Shown: positions 1-7,499 of the stretch, one piece after another
Layout: each line of letters starts with the position of its first letter
Numbering within the stretch: position 1 is the stretch's first letter
DNA from: CALXVA01 sp964587175
GTDB lineage: Bacteria; Bacillota; Clostridia; TANB77; CAG-508
Assembly (NCBI GenBank): GCA_964587175.1
Contig: CAZPKK010000005.1
Span: forward strand, 1 to 47,003
Reading direction: 5' to 3'
Length of the DNA: 47,003 nucleotides
Made by a program: the position numbers and the translations under genes
The notes under the pieces: model-generated
Seen by the model: only the letters and a program-made list of their open reading frames with translations
Database searches by the model: none
Told to the model about the DNA's origin: nothing

Positions 1-836
1 TCTATCTCAAATACTTTACCATTATGCTTATCTCCATAGTCATCAACAAAATCTGCAATTTCATAATATGCTTCCAAAAAGTCTTTTGCTTTTATCTTAT
101 TTATTGCGTTATTCTTAGTTGCTTGCTGTCTTTGACTCAATTTATATTCAGAACTATCGCATTTGATTTCCTTTAATACTTTACTTACTTTTATAATATT
201 TTCACATATTATTTCATTTCTTTCTTTTTCTGATAATTTTCTAATATTATTTGGTAATTCCATTGTTTTTATTAGGTTATCTCTATCTGTTAAAGTTTCT
301 TCATTTGACTCATTGTTAAAAACAATCACATTTTTAACTGGTAATCCCGCCTTTAAATATGCTAATGCTTCTTCTGGGTTATCTCTCAAATATATCAAAT
401 AATTATATGCTCCTAGTGGATTAAGTATAGTTGTATTACACAATTTTTCGGCAGTATATCCTTCAATTTCTATTCCATCCTCCGTTGGAAAGTTTTCATA
501 TAATACAAAATCATAAAATTCAAAGAATATATCTCCATATTTTTTTAGTTTTTCAATAATTTCTATAATTCTGCCTTCATTGCATTTATCAAAAGTTAAT
601 AAGTAGTCCCTTATCAATGAATATCGTAAAGTATCTTTTGAGCAAAGTCCTTGATTATCATAATAATTTACAACATCTTCCATAGTTATCTCTTTGTTAA
701 GGATTCGTTCTGTTTCTTCATTTGTAATCTTTACTTGGAGAATATCTTCAACAATTTCTCCACCGTCAAAGCGAATATATTTTTTGCCATATTGTTCAAT
801 TAGCATAATTCCTGGTTCTTTCTCTAATATTTTCAT
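1..836 (-). CDS. Hypothetical protein, C-terminus beyond left edge
   Basis: An open frame of about 278 codons runs from an ATG at 836 off the left edge with no stop. A TAGGAGG Shine-Dalgarno (841-847) lies 4 nt upstream of the ATG. The protein starts MKILEKEPGIMLIEQYGKKY and later has an EGYTAEKLCNTTILNPLGAY stretch followed by EEALAYLKAGLPVK. No signal peptide, membrane segment or catalytic motif is visible, so it looks cytosolic and mixed helical. It lies downstream of the small truncated paralog at 890-1009, probably in one transcript from the minus-strand promoter at 1262-1289. I do not recognise the family and assign no function. The reading frame is well supported by its length and ribosome site. 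Confidence 0.8.
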   Translation of the reverse strand, partial: MKILEKEPGIMLIEQYGKKYIRFDGGEIVEDILQVKITNEETERILNKEITMEDVVNYYDNQGLCSKDTLRYSLIRDYLLTFDKCNEGRIIEIIEKLKKYGDIFFEFYDFVLYENFPTEDGIEIEGYTAEKLCNTTILNPLGAYNYLIYLRDNPEEALAYLKAGLPVKNVIVFNNESNEETLTDRDNLIKTMELPNNIRKLSEKERNEIICENIIKVSKVLKEIKCDSSEYKLSQRQQATKNNAINKIKAKDFLEAYYEIADFVDDYGDKHNGKVFEI

Positions 837-889
837 TGTTCCTCCTAATATTTTCTTTTTATTTAAGTTTTACCTAAATTTAAATATAT

Positions 890-1009
890 TTAAAATCTTA
901 TTTTTTCTTGTGGTATTTTAGCAACTAGTTCTTGAGGAAAAATTCTAAGAATTTCATATATTTCTTTATATGCACAAGCATTTCTATCTACTGTCTTGCT
1001 CCACTCCAT
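890..1009 (-). pseudogene. Truncated paralog of the YAxAYxE family (39 aa)
   Basis: A 39-codon frame with a strong GAGGAGGT ribosome site (1017-1024) 7 nt before the ATG. Its part AYKEIYEILRIFPQELVAKI followed by PQEKIRF matches the start of the 160-aa protein at 43989 (AYTEVLELIKYLPENEYNKI then PKEKIEF). It also resembles the 153-aa protein at 2420-2881. It stops just after the IRF where the full proteins continue for about 115 residues. It is therefore either a truncated family member or a deliberately short form. The first residues (MEWSKTVDRNAC) differ from the paralogs. It overlaps the end of the ORF at 984-1202, which suggests translational coupling. Family membership is read directly from the sequence; function is unknown. 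Confidence 0.65.
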
Positions 1010-1202
1010 CTTTACTACCTCCTCTTAATAAAGTTTGCTCATTAGTTCTGGATAGAGTACTATCCATTTTTAATAATACATTAGGAGATACTGTCTGAAT
1101 TGAACTTTTTAATCCTGCAATAGTATCTGACTTAAATCCTGCTGATAACAATGATTGTTCAAATGAATTTTTTTCACCTTCCCTCATTTTATCTCTTCCC
1201 AT
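984..1202 (-). CDS. Small ORF, possibly the remnant of a larger gene
   Basis: Frame of 72 codons from ATG 1202; the same frame is open back to a stop at 1254-1256. No ribosome site precedes ATG 1202. The peptide is hydrophilic and Ser/Lys/Glu-rich (FEQSLLSAGFKSDTIAGLKS) and reads like the C-terminal tail of a longer protein whose front has been lost. It lies directly after a good minus-strand promoter (1262-1289), and its last codons contain the Shine-Dalgarno of the next ORF. It could instead be a genuine small protein or a leader that couples translation to the truncated paralog. I do not recognise it. Confidence 0.35.
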   Translation of the reverse strand: MGRDKMREGEKNSFEQSLLSAGFKSDTIAGLKSSIQTVSPNVLLKMDSTLSRTNEQTLLRGGSKDGVEQDSR

Positions 1203-1261
1203 TTCTGTTTCTTTTGGTTCTTGTATCTCACTTCTTGTTTCTTCATTATCACTTTAATAAA

Positions 1262-1289
1262 ATTTTATCATAATAGATTATTTTGTCAA
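1262..1289 (-). promoter_or_regulatory. Candidate sigma-A promoter, minus strand
   Basis: Minus-strand TTGACA (1284-1289) and TAAAAT (1262-1267) are separated by 16 nt. This would start transcription near 1255, just before the small ORFs at 1202 and 1009 and the gene at 836. It lies in the divergent region facing the XRE gene, so the XRE protein may control both directions. Confidence 0.55.
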
Positions 1290-1339
1290 TACTATTCACT
1301 TCATTAGAGATAATTTTGAAGGTAACAATAGTACAATTA

Positions 1340-1358
1340 ATTCGTTAATAAAGCGAAT
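1340..1358. promoter_or_regulatory. Inverted repeat, candidate XRE operator
   Basis: ATTCGTT-AATAA-AGCGAAT is an inverted repeat with 7-bp arms and one mismatch. It sits 13 nt before the start codon of the XRE regulator gene and close to the divergent promoter. Size and position are typical of Cro/CI-type operators that allow autorepression. This is inferred from position only. Confidence 0.45.
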
Positions 1359-1370
1359 GAGGTATTATAA

Positions 1371-1616
1371 ATGAAGATTACAAAATACAATAAATTTAGA
1401 AATATATCAGGAAATAAATTAAAAGAATTAAGAAAAGCAAATAAAATGTCTCAACAAGAGTTAGCTGAAAAATTGCAGTTAGAAGGCATTGATTTAACTT
1501 CAAAAGAGATTTCTAAAATTGAAAATAACAAAAGATTAGTACAAGATTTTGAATTATTTGCTTTTGCCAAGATATTTGGAGTATCTGCAGATGAATTTAA
1601 TACTGAAAATAAGTAA
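1371..1616 (+). CDS. XRE-family (Cro/CI-type) transcriptional regulator
   Basis: An 81-aa protein that is essentially one helix-turn-helix domain. Residues about 16-70 read GNKLKELRKANKMSQQELAE, then LTSKEISKIENNKRLVQDFE, then a final helix ending in GVSADEF. This is the classic HTH_3 pattern in which the SQQEL helix and the EISKIE recognition helix pack together. There is no added sensor or peptidase domain. The ATG has a GAGGT site 7 nt upstream. It is divergent from the small-ORF transcript on the left and precedes the DUF3267 gene, which has its own promoter. The inverted repeat at 1340-1358 suggests autoregulation. Short XRE repressors like this are typical of accessory or mobile regions. 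Confidence 0.9.
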   Translation: MKITKYNKFRNISGNKLKELRKANKMSQQELAEKLQLEGIDLTSKEISKIENNKRLVQDFELFAFAKIFGVSADEFNTENK

Positions 1617-1631
1617 AAAAATTTTAAATAC

Positions 1632-1660
1632 TTGTCAATATGTAATATTACCATTATAAT
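1632..1660 (+). promoter_or_regulatory. Sigma-A promoter for the DUF3267-like gene
   Basis: TTGTCA (1632-1637), a 17-nt spacer and a perfect TATAAT (1655-1660) lie just before the AGGGG ribosome site and the ATG at 1684. Confidence 0.65.
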
Positions 1661-1683
1661 ATTTATTAAAAAGGGGATTATTT

Positions 1684-2314
1684 ATGAAACGTGTAAAAGA
1701 ACTGCCCAAAGAAGATGAAAATCTTTCAAGACAATTAGAAAAAGAAGGGTGGAAGAAAATTAAAGAGCCTAAAAATGTTTTATTAGCAACCATATGTGCA
1801 TTGCCAATAGTCTTTATATTACTATATCTCTCAAACTTACTGGCATATATACTAAAACCATCGCTTTTTGACTTTATAAATCCTGATTATTCTTTTAAAA
1901 TTACAGTAGAAGTTAATTTAAAAACATTAATTTTCATAATAGGAATATTTGTTTATGTATTTATACATGAGATGATTCATGCTGTGATGATTCCAAACTT
2001 TAGAAAATCTGAAAAAACAGTATGGGGAATTAAACGGACTTTTTGGATTTGTTGCTACCACAGAACCAATAAAAAAATCTAGATATATAGTAATTTCAAT
2101 AATGCCATTTCTAATATTAACCATAGTTGCTTTGTTTGTATTTCACTTTACAGGGACATTAAATGGATATACATTAGCACTATGCCTTATAAATGCGGCA
2201 GGGGCATGCGTAGATTTTCTAAATGCTATATTAATAATATTCCAAGTAAAAAACAAATCAACAATTATTACAAATGGCTTTTCAACATATTATCATGTGC
2301 TGGACAATAAATAG
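1684..2314 (+). pseudogene. DUF3267-type zinc-peptidase-like membrane protein, frameshifted
   Basis: The first frame (1684-2082) gives the usual start of this family (LPKEDENLSRQLEKEGWKK), a membrane segment at about 35-55, a second at about 78-95 and the zinc motif HEMIH at about 97-101. It then runs into nonsense and a stop. The other frame carries FGFVATTEPIKKSRYIVISI and continues into the 70-aa ORF at 2102-2314, with two more membrane segments. Removing one T from the T5 run at 2040-2044 restores a 209-aa protein of normal family length. The break is thus a single-base insertion in a homopolymer: a real inactivating mutation or a sequencing error. Family members are predicted membrane-embedded HExxH proteins of unknown substrate. 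Confidence 0.8.
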
Positions 2315-2320
2315 ATTTAA

Positions 2321-2364
2321 ACAAGGTTATTGATTTTTAATAAAATATAAATCAACAACCTTGT
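2321..2364 (+). terminator. Rho-independent terminator, possibly bidirectional
   Basis: Arms ACAAGGTTATTGATTT (2321-2336) and AAATCAACAACCTTGT (2349-2364) pair with one mismatch around a short loop. AATTTT follows. It lies between the convergent DUF3267-like gene and the minus-strand gene at 2420-2881. Confidence 0.7.
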
Positions 2365-2419
2365 AATTTTGTAAAGCCACTTAAAAAATATAAATTTATT
2401 ATAGTAAAGATATCTAAAA

Positions 2420-2881
2420 TTAATTAGTGTCCTTTCTGAAAAAGGATCTTATTTTATTCATGATTCTTCTAAATAAAGACGTCTCATATTTTACAATATG
2501 ATATTCTGTGCTTGGATTATTATCAATTATCCTTGAGTTATTTTCTTGCTTTTGAACAAAAATGCTATCAGGATTATATTTTTTATATAATTCCTTTTGA
2601 TATATTTTTTCATTTTCATAAAATTTTTGTTGTAAGATTTCCTTTTCTTTCTCAGTACACCAATAGCTTTTATACATAATAGCCAAAAGACCTTTAGTTT
2701 CATCTTTAAGGTCCATGTCCTTCAATTTTTTAGAATAATCTAAATTTGCTATATATTCTTTTGAAGCATTCTTTTCTAAAAAGGATATAAATTTTTTAGA
2801 AACTTTTGCTATATCAGCAGGACTCATGTGGTTAAGTATGTCTAACACTTCTACATAAGCTTCAGCATATTTTTGATTCAT
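2420..2881 (-). CDS. Hypothetical protein, YAxAYxE paralog family (153 aa)
   Basis: Soluble, charged, helical protein with a clear paralog at 43989-44441 and a truncated one at 890-1009. Shared blocks are the N-terminal KYAEAYVEVLDIL, a central YQKELYKKYNPDSIF (YQEQLREKYNPDDMF in the paralog) and a basic, aromatic C-terminal end (RSFFRK versus KLIFRK). An AAGGAGAG ribosome site precedes the ATG. It follows the 321-aa gene by 37 nt on the same strand, so the two are probably co-transcribed from the promoter at 3917-3946. No catalytic motif or membrane segment is visible. The function is unknown; a cognate-partner or immunity role for its neighbour is only a guess. Confidence 0.8.
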   Translation of the reverse strand: MNQKYAEAYVEVLDILNHMSPADIAKVSKKFISFLEKNASKEYIANLDYSKKLKDMDLKDETKGLLAIMYKSYWCTEKEKEILQQKFYENEKIYQKELYKKYNPDSIFVQKQENNSRIIDNNPSTEYHIVKYETSLFRRIMNKIRSFFRKDTN

Positions 2882-2918
2882 TATATTTCTCTCCTTTGTT
2901 CACTGAAAATTTATTGTG

Positions 2919-3884
2919 TTATCTCATATTATCGTTAGCTTTTTCTCCATTAGAAATTTCATTGGAAAAATCTCTTAGGACATCATTAAGATTTTTAAGA
3001 GTTACTGTTTCTGCAACTTCTCTAATCTCATCTGTAGTTACTTCTCTTTCATATGTTATACCTAAGTTTTTAGCGACTTGCTCTGTCATTCTCTCTAAAA
3101 TTTCAGGGTTTTGCAATTCCTCTGTAATAACGACAGGAGGATTAATTGTTTTTCCTTTTGAAGTAGTTAATCCTTGTAATATAGGATAATTTTCTGAAGC
3201 GTTTCTCAAGAAATCACGTAGTCCTTTACTGTCTGATATGCCATGCTCAAGCATGTACTCAGATTTCTCTGCTTCAAATTCGGCTTCTAATTTATCTAAA
3301 TCAATTTCTATTCCTGCTCCTTCTAATATAGGTTGCAAAAATAACAAGTCTGCTGTTGCTCCATCTTCACCAAAAGACATTAATCTTAAATCTGTAAATT
3401 GATATAATTTTTTTGATCTTTTGGGGTCATCAAATTTATTTCCGTTAGACTTAACCCAGTTATCATGAATAGTACCCAAAACCTCTAAAGTAGAGGCTGC
3501 TGTACCTTTAATTTTAAATGCTGATTGTATTCTTGTTGCTAACTCTGGTGACAAAGTTGAATTAGAGTAAATTTCTGATTGTAATTGCGCTGATAATGCA
3601 GCTTTATTTTCATCAGAAAGACCTTCTGAAGTTGTAACTAATTCTACCAAACCGTCTATTGCTGCTATTTCTGAACCATAGGTTTTACCATTTGTTGCTT
3701 TTTCAGATGAAGAATAATCTATATAATAATTTTCACCTAATTGTAAACCGCCTTCAGAAATAATAGCCTCTGCTTGTTCGGCAGTAGGAATAAACCAAAT
3801 TCCGTTTTCATCATTTTCGCCCCAATTAATAATTGCGCTTTTTGTTATTTTTCCCATTATTGTATTCTTAAATTCTGTTGGCAT
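2919..3884 (-). CDS. Hypothetical protein (321 aa), first gene of a two-gene cassette
   Basis: The protein starts MPTEFKNTIMGKITKSAIIN, preceded by a GGGGGT ribosome site. It has no signal peptide or membrane segment. Notable stretches are NGIWFIPTAEQAEAIISEGG at about 28-47 and a conserved-looking FGEDGATADLLFLQPILEGA at about 171-190. The C-terminal half is acidic and helical, ending SNGEKANDNMR. A consensus promoter lies upstream and the 153-aa paralog-family gene lies 37 nt downstream. I do not recognise a characterised family. The gene order, an unusual protein followed by a small charged one, resembles toxin-immunity or effector-chaperone pairs, but no active site supports that. Confidence 0.75.
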   Translation of the reverse strand: MPTEFKNTIMGKITKSAIINWGENDENGIWFIPTAEQAEAIISEGGLQLGENYYIDYSSSEKATNGKTYGSEIAAIDGLVELVTTSEGLSDENKAALSAQLQSEIYSNSTLSPELATRIQSAFKIKGTAASTLEVLGTIHDNWVKSNGNKFDDPKRSKKLYQFTDLRLMSFGEDGATADLLFLQPILEGAGIEIDLDKLEAEFEAEKSEYMLEHGISDSKGLRDFLRNASENYPILQGLTTSKGKTINPPVVITEELQNPEILERMTEQVAKNLGITYEREVTTDEIREVAETVTLKNLNDVLRDFSNEISNGEKANDNMR

Positions 3885-3916
3885 AATATATACCCCCTAG
3901 ATAATAAATTTATTAC

Positions 3917-3946
3917 AAAATACCATAGGTATCAAATATTTGTCAA
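3917..3946 (-). promoter_or_regulatory. Sigma-A promoter for the 321-aa/153-aa cassette
   Basis: On the minus strand TTGACA (3941-3946), an 18-nt spacer and TATTTT (3917-3922) lie 33 nt upstream of the ATG at 3884. Confidence 0.6.
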
Positions 3947-3948
3947 GA

Positions 3949-4203
3949 TTATAAAATACTACATATTATCATTGTGAGACTGTAACATTTATAATATAAG
4001 AAAAGTGGTATGCTTGCGAAAGCAGAGCTCTCGACGCACATATATGCATTTTGATTTGAAAATATACACGCCACAAGGAAGCTGATGACCCAGTCGACTA
4101 GAAAGCTTTTTATAGCTTCCCAGATGGAGAGAAAATGCATGCCCATCAGGGCTCCTCCTCCAACTAAGCAACTCAGAATAAGAAACCGAAACAAAATCCG
4201 CAT
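3949..4203 (-). CDS. Small ORF of atypical composition, hydrophobic N-terminus
   Basis: An 84-codon frame from ATG 4203 with an AGGAG site about 8 nt upstream. The N-terminus MRILFRFLILSCLVGGGALM resembles a signal or membrane helix, followed by FLSIWEAIKSFLVDWVISFL and a hydrophobic Cys-containing tail. The stretch 4015-4240 is visibly richer in G and C than its surroundings, and a second frame is open on the same strand (3989-4171). This could be a recently acquired small membrane protein or non-coding foreign DNA. I do not recognise it. The rest of this intergenic region, 4204-4412, shows no other clear gene. Confidence 0.35.
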   Translation of the reverse strand: MRILFRFLILSCLVGGGALMGMHFLSIWEAIKSFLVDWVISFLVACIFSNQNAYMCVESSAFASIPLFLYYKCYSLTMIICSIL

Positions 4204-4412
4204 CTTTTTTTCTCCTGTCTTTCTGCGGTCTTTAGGGACTATTCTCTAATACATATATTACAACACATAAACCGAGAGGAAATAAGTTATGTAAAATACA
4301 ACTCTATTGTTTTACTTTCTTGCATAGTTATATTTATTTTCCTTTAGAATATTTGCTTCATGTAAAATATATCAAAAATAAAAAAAATGAATACAATATA
4401 CTAGGTGATTTT

Positions 4413-5339
4413 ATGGAAGAAAATTTAATAGTTCCTACAACTATAAACTACACTTCATGTATATTGCAAAACAATATAGAACAGCTAAAGAAAAAATATC
4501 GCTTTTTGAGAACAGGAAATATAGGATATAGTGTATTAGGAAAACCAATACCATATATACAAATAGGTAATGGCCCAAAGGAAGTGATGTATAGTGCTTC
4601 AATTCATGCAAATGAATGGATAACGTCAGTAATACTTATGAAATTTATAGAAGATTTTTCCAAAGCATATGAAGAAAATAGCTTCATCTATGGATATAGT
4701 GCAAAAGAAATATTTGATAATACTAAAATCTATATAGTGCCAATGGTAAATCCAGATGGTGTAGATTTAGTAACAGGAGTAATATCAAAAAATACTGGCA
4801 TATACAATCAATTTAAAGATATATCACTAAATTTTCCAAGTATTCCATTCCCATTAGGTTGGAAAGCAAACTTCAATGGTGTGGATTTAAACTTACAATT
4901 TCCTGCAGGGTGGGAAAATGCAAGAGCAATAAAATTTGCACAAGGGTATACAAGGCCTTCTCCACGAGACTTTGTGGGAGAAGGACCTCTAACAGAGCCA
5001 GAAGCACTTGCTTTATATAATTTTACACTAGTACATGATTTTAAGCTAATACTAGCATATCATACTCAAGGAGAAGTAATATACTGGAAATATGCTGACT
5101 TTCAGCCTGAAAATTCACAAGAAATAGGGGAGAGGTTTGCAGAGGCAAGTGGATATATGTTAGATATAACTCCACCAGAATCTGCTTATGCTGGATATAA
5201 AGATTGGTTTATACAAGAATATGATAGGCCGGGATATACAATAGAAGCAGGACTTGGAGAAAATCCATTACCTATTTCTCAATATGATAAAATATATAAT
5301 AATAATATTGGTATATTGGTGTTAGGGGCTGTGCTTTAA
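4413..5339 (+). CDS. M14-family zinc carboxypeptidase, probably a cell-wall peptide peptidase
   Basis: From ATG 4413 (AGGTGA site upstream) the protein has 308 residues; the open frame extends to 4320 but without a ribosome site. Zinc ligands of the M14 fold are visible: H65 and E68 in SIHANEW, and H217 in AYHTQGE. The catalytic glutamate is E278 in YTIEAG. An NPDG motif typical of the family also occurs. It resembles gamma-D-glutamyl-diaminopimelate peptidases, which trim murein peptides. There is no signal peptide, so a cytosolic role such as recycling peptidoglycan peptides or spore-related turnover is likely. It is monocistronic, ending at a strong terminator. Fold and catalytic residues are sure; the exact substrate is inferred. 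Confidence 0.88.
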   Translation: MEENLIVPTTINYTSCILQNNIEQLKKKYRFLRTGNIGYSVLGKPIPYIQIGNGPKEVMYSASIHANEWITSVILMKFIEDFSKAYEENSFIYGYSAKEIFDNTKIYIVPMVNPDGVDLVTGVISKNTGIYNQFKDISLNFPSIPFPLGWKANFNGVDLNLQFPAGWENARAIKFAQGYTRPSPRDFVGEGPLTEPEALALYNFTLVHDFKLILAYHTQGEVIYWKYADFQPENSQEIGERFAEASGYMLDITPPESAYAGYKDWFIQEYDRPGYTIEAGLGENPLPISQYDKIYNNNIGILVLGAVL

Positions 5340-5340
5340 A

Positions 5341-5385
5341 AAAACACTAGATGACAAGATTTTAATCTATCATCTAGTGTTTTTT
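5341..5385 (+). terminator. Rho-independent terminator
   Basis: A perfect 14-bp stem, AAAACACTAGATGA (5341-5354) and TCATCTAGTGTTTT (5370-5383), followed by further T residues, directly after the M14 gene stop. Confidence 0.85.
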
Positions 5386-5495
5386 ATCTAATAGAAAACT
5401 AATAATTTTTTAGGTATTTCTTTTGATTTAACCTTCTTACAAAAATTGCATTATTAAATTTTCTATATTTCATAATTCTATTTTTAATTATTTTC

Positions 5496-6236
5496 TTATG
5501 ATCTTGCAGCTCCATCTACAGATAATATTTCTCCTGTGACATAGTTTGCTAAATCACTTGCTAAAAATAAGTATGCATTAGCTATATCTTCAGGTTTTCC
5601 TATTCTCCCTAATGGAATTGACGCTATTAGTGGATCAATCATTTCTCTAGGTAAGCTTTTTAGCATGTCAGTTTCAATAACTCCAGGCGCAACTGCATTT
5701 ACTCTGATTTTATATTTTGCTAGTTCTCTTGAAAGAGATTTTGTTATTCCATTTACTGCCCATTTACTTGCTGGATACATAACTCCTGCTGATTGACCAT
5801 ATATACTTACCATTGAACTAGCATTTATTATTACTCCTTGAGTCTCCTTTAAATATGGTATTGCTACTTTTGAACACACAAATACACCTTTTATGTTAAG
5901 GTTAGATATTCTGTCATATTCATCTTCTGTGTAATCTTCTATCTTTGTTTTGGATGATATACCTGCATTGTTTATTAAAATATCTATTTTACCATACTTC
6001 TCTTTTACTTTTTCAAAAACTTCTATTACCTCTGCTTCTTTAGCTAAATTAGGAGAAAAACCTAATACTTCATGATTAGCATATTCAATTTTTAATTCTT
6101 CAAATGCTTCATTTACTTCTCCTTCATCTTTAGCCAAAAAAGCAACTTTTGCTCCATTATCTAAAAACTTTTTCACTGTTGCAAATCCTATCCCTTTTGA
6201 TCCTCCTGTAATAATAGCAACTTTTCCTTTTAACAT
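5496..6236 (-). CDS. Short-chain dehydrogenase/reductase, FabG-like
   Basis: Classical SDR of 246 aa from the ATG at 6236, chosen because AAAGG lies 9 nt upstream; earlier ATGs at 6245 and 6242 touch the ribosome site. Motifs: TGGSKGIG cofactor loop at 10-17, NNAG at 89-92, and the catalytic triad S141, Y154, K158 (MYPASK). PGVIETDM and the C-terminal LSVDGAARS fit the 3-oxoacyl-ACP reductase subgroup, which reduces beta-keto groups with NAD(P)H. No fatty-acid genes are nearby, so the substrate is uncertain; a general oxidoreductase is as likely as true FabG. It appears to be a single-gene unit on the minus strand. Confidence 0.88.
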   Translation of the reverse strand: MLKGKVAIITGGSKGIGFATVKKFLDNGAKVAFLAKDEGEVNEAFEELKIEYANHEVLGFSPNLAKEAEVIEVFEKVKEKYGKIDILINNAGISSKTKIEDYTEDEYDRISNLNIKGVFVCSKVAIPYLKETQGVIINASSMVSIYGQSAGVMYPASKWAVNGITKSLSRELAKYKIRVNAVAPGVIETDMLKSLPREMIDPLIASIPLGRIGKPEDIANAYLFLASDLANYVTGEILSVDGAARS

Positions 6237-6522
6237 AATCATCATCCTTTCTTTCCATATAGTATCATTTTATACATACGTTAAAATAATAACATTATTT
6301 TTTTATTTCGTAAATACAAAGGAAGGATTTAAATTAATATATTTTTTCAACAGATGTTTTTAATATAATAGAAATTTTCTAATTTCCTATCGAGTCACTA
6401 AATCGGCATGAACAGGGGACGACCAAAGTTTTTTAATATATATAAAAAATCAACTTTATAGATAAAATAAAACAGCAGTTACAGGACTAATCCTATAACT
6501 GCTGTTTTATTTTTACTTTATC
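6237..6522. other. Intergenic region with a degenerate REP-like scrap
   Basis: No gene is visible. ACAGGGGACGACC near 6412-6424 resembles the start of the GGGGACGGTTC elements at 23668 and 40435 but lacks their hairpins. The remainder is AT-rich apart from the terminator at 6464-6513. Confidence 0.4.
6464..6513 (-). terminator. Rho-independent terminator after the Yip1-family gene
   Basis: A long stem, AAATAAAACAGCAGTTACAG on one side and its near-perfect complement ending CTGCTGTTTTATTTTT on the other, with a loop near 6487-6490. It lies 10 nt beyond the stop of the minus-strand gene at 6523. Confidence 0.85.
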
Positions 6523-7260
6523 TTAACAATACATATCTATTCCAAAAAATCTTAAGACTAGTACAACAACGAAGAATATTGCCATTGCTATTAAAAATGT
6601 TTTTGTAGTCGTATTATCATCATCTTCAGAATATAATGCTTTTACTGCAAAATAAATTAAAACAGTAGAAATTACATAACAAAAGTCTGAAAAAGTAGAT
6701 GTAATTATTTTAACTTGACTATTGATATAACCTAATAAAGAAACAAGGCTAGCAATAATAACTGGAGTTTTAGCAATAATCACGGTTGCTGCTATTGTTA
6801 AATAATTCTTTTTCTTTTCTCTCATGAGCAAATATATAATAAATGAAAGTGCTGCTACAGATGCAACAGGAATTAGAATAGCAAAAAACACATCAAAGAA
6901 ATCTGAAATGGAATTTCTTATAAATGCGTTAATTGAATAATAAGGACTATAACTATAAGAATTAACTATTCCTATAATGCTTCCTAAACATTCAAAAACT
7001 ACCCATGCTACTAAAAGAATAATTGTAACCTTCAAAAATGATTTTGGAGTAGAAACTATTTTTTTCATCTGTGACAAAGGTGACTTGAAAAAATCAACAA
7101 AAAAGTTTTTTGCTTCATTTGCTTCTTTTTTGAAATCAGTGTTTTGAGATGCTTGGTTTGATTCTACATTATCATCTGTTTGTTCTTTAACTTCTTCTAC
7201 ATTTATAATTTTAGGTTCTTCTACATTATTATTAGCTTTATTTTCATTGTTTTCTTCCAT
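6523..7260 (-). CDS. Yip1-domain integral membrane protein
   Basis: 245 aa. The first about 50 residues are hydrophilic and Asn/Glu-rich. Then KSPLSQMKKIVSTPKSFLKV leads into five hydrophobic segments, at about 76-100, 120-150, 155-182, 190-208 and 222-240. The short amphipathic linker followed by five helices is the Yip1/YIP1-like arrangement common in Firmicutes. Bacterial members are of unknown function, and the acidic N-terminal tail is probably cytoplasmic. It is monocistronic between a strong terminator and the divergent aminopeptidase gene. A GGAAGGGA ribosome site lies before the ATG. Confidence 0.75.
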   Translation of the reverse strand: MEENNENKANNNVEEPKIINVEEVKEQTDDNVESNQASQNTDFKKEANEAKNFFVDFFKSPLSQMKKIVSTPKSFLKVTIILLVAWVVFECLGSIIGIVNSYSYSPYYSINAFIRNSISDFFDVFFAILIPVASVAALSFIIYLLMREKKKNYLTIAATVIIAKTPVIIASLVSLLGYINSQVKIITSTFSDFCYVISTVLIYFAVKALYSEDDDNTTTKTFLIAMAIFFVVVLVLRFFGIDMYC

Positions 7261-7404
7261 ATAAACACATCCCTTCCTTTAATTATATATAAATTAAACA
7301 ACAAAAAATCGAATTTGTAAATAGAGATATAGTAAATATATATTAAATTTTAGGATATAATATGATAAAAAAGCTATCAAAAATTACTTTTATAAAAATA
7401 GTAT

Positions 7405-7432
7405 TTGAAAAATTTAATATAGATGATATAAT
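7405..7432 (+). promoter_or_regulatory. Sigma-A promoter for the M18 aminopeptidase
   Basis: TTGAAA (7405-7410), a 16-nt spacer and a perfect TATAAT (7427-7432) lie about 68 nt before the chosen ATG. This means the upstream part of the open frame (from 7362) would not be fully transcribed, which supports the start at 7500. Confidence 0.65.
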
Positions 7433-7499
7433 GTGCGTGTTAAGGTTTATAGGTATAGCCATTTATAAAAACCTAAATCAATATATAAGGAGCGATAGT

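Noticed and set aside
2028..2110. Programmed frameshift in the DUF3267-like gene
   Set aside because: No slippery heptamer with downstream structure of the usual kind is visible; a simple insertion in a T5 run explains it.
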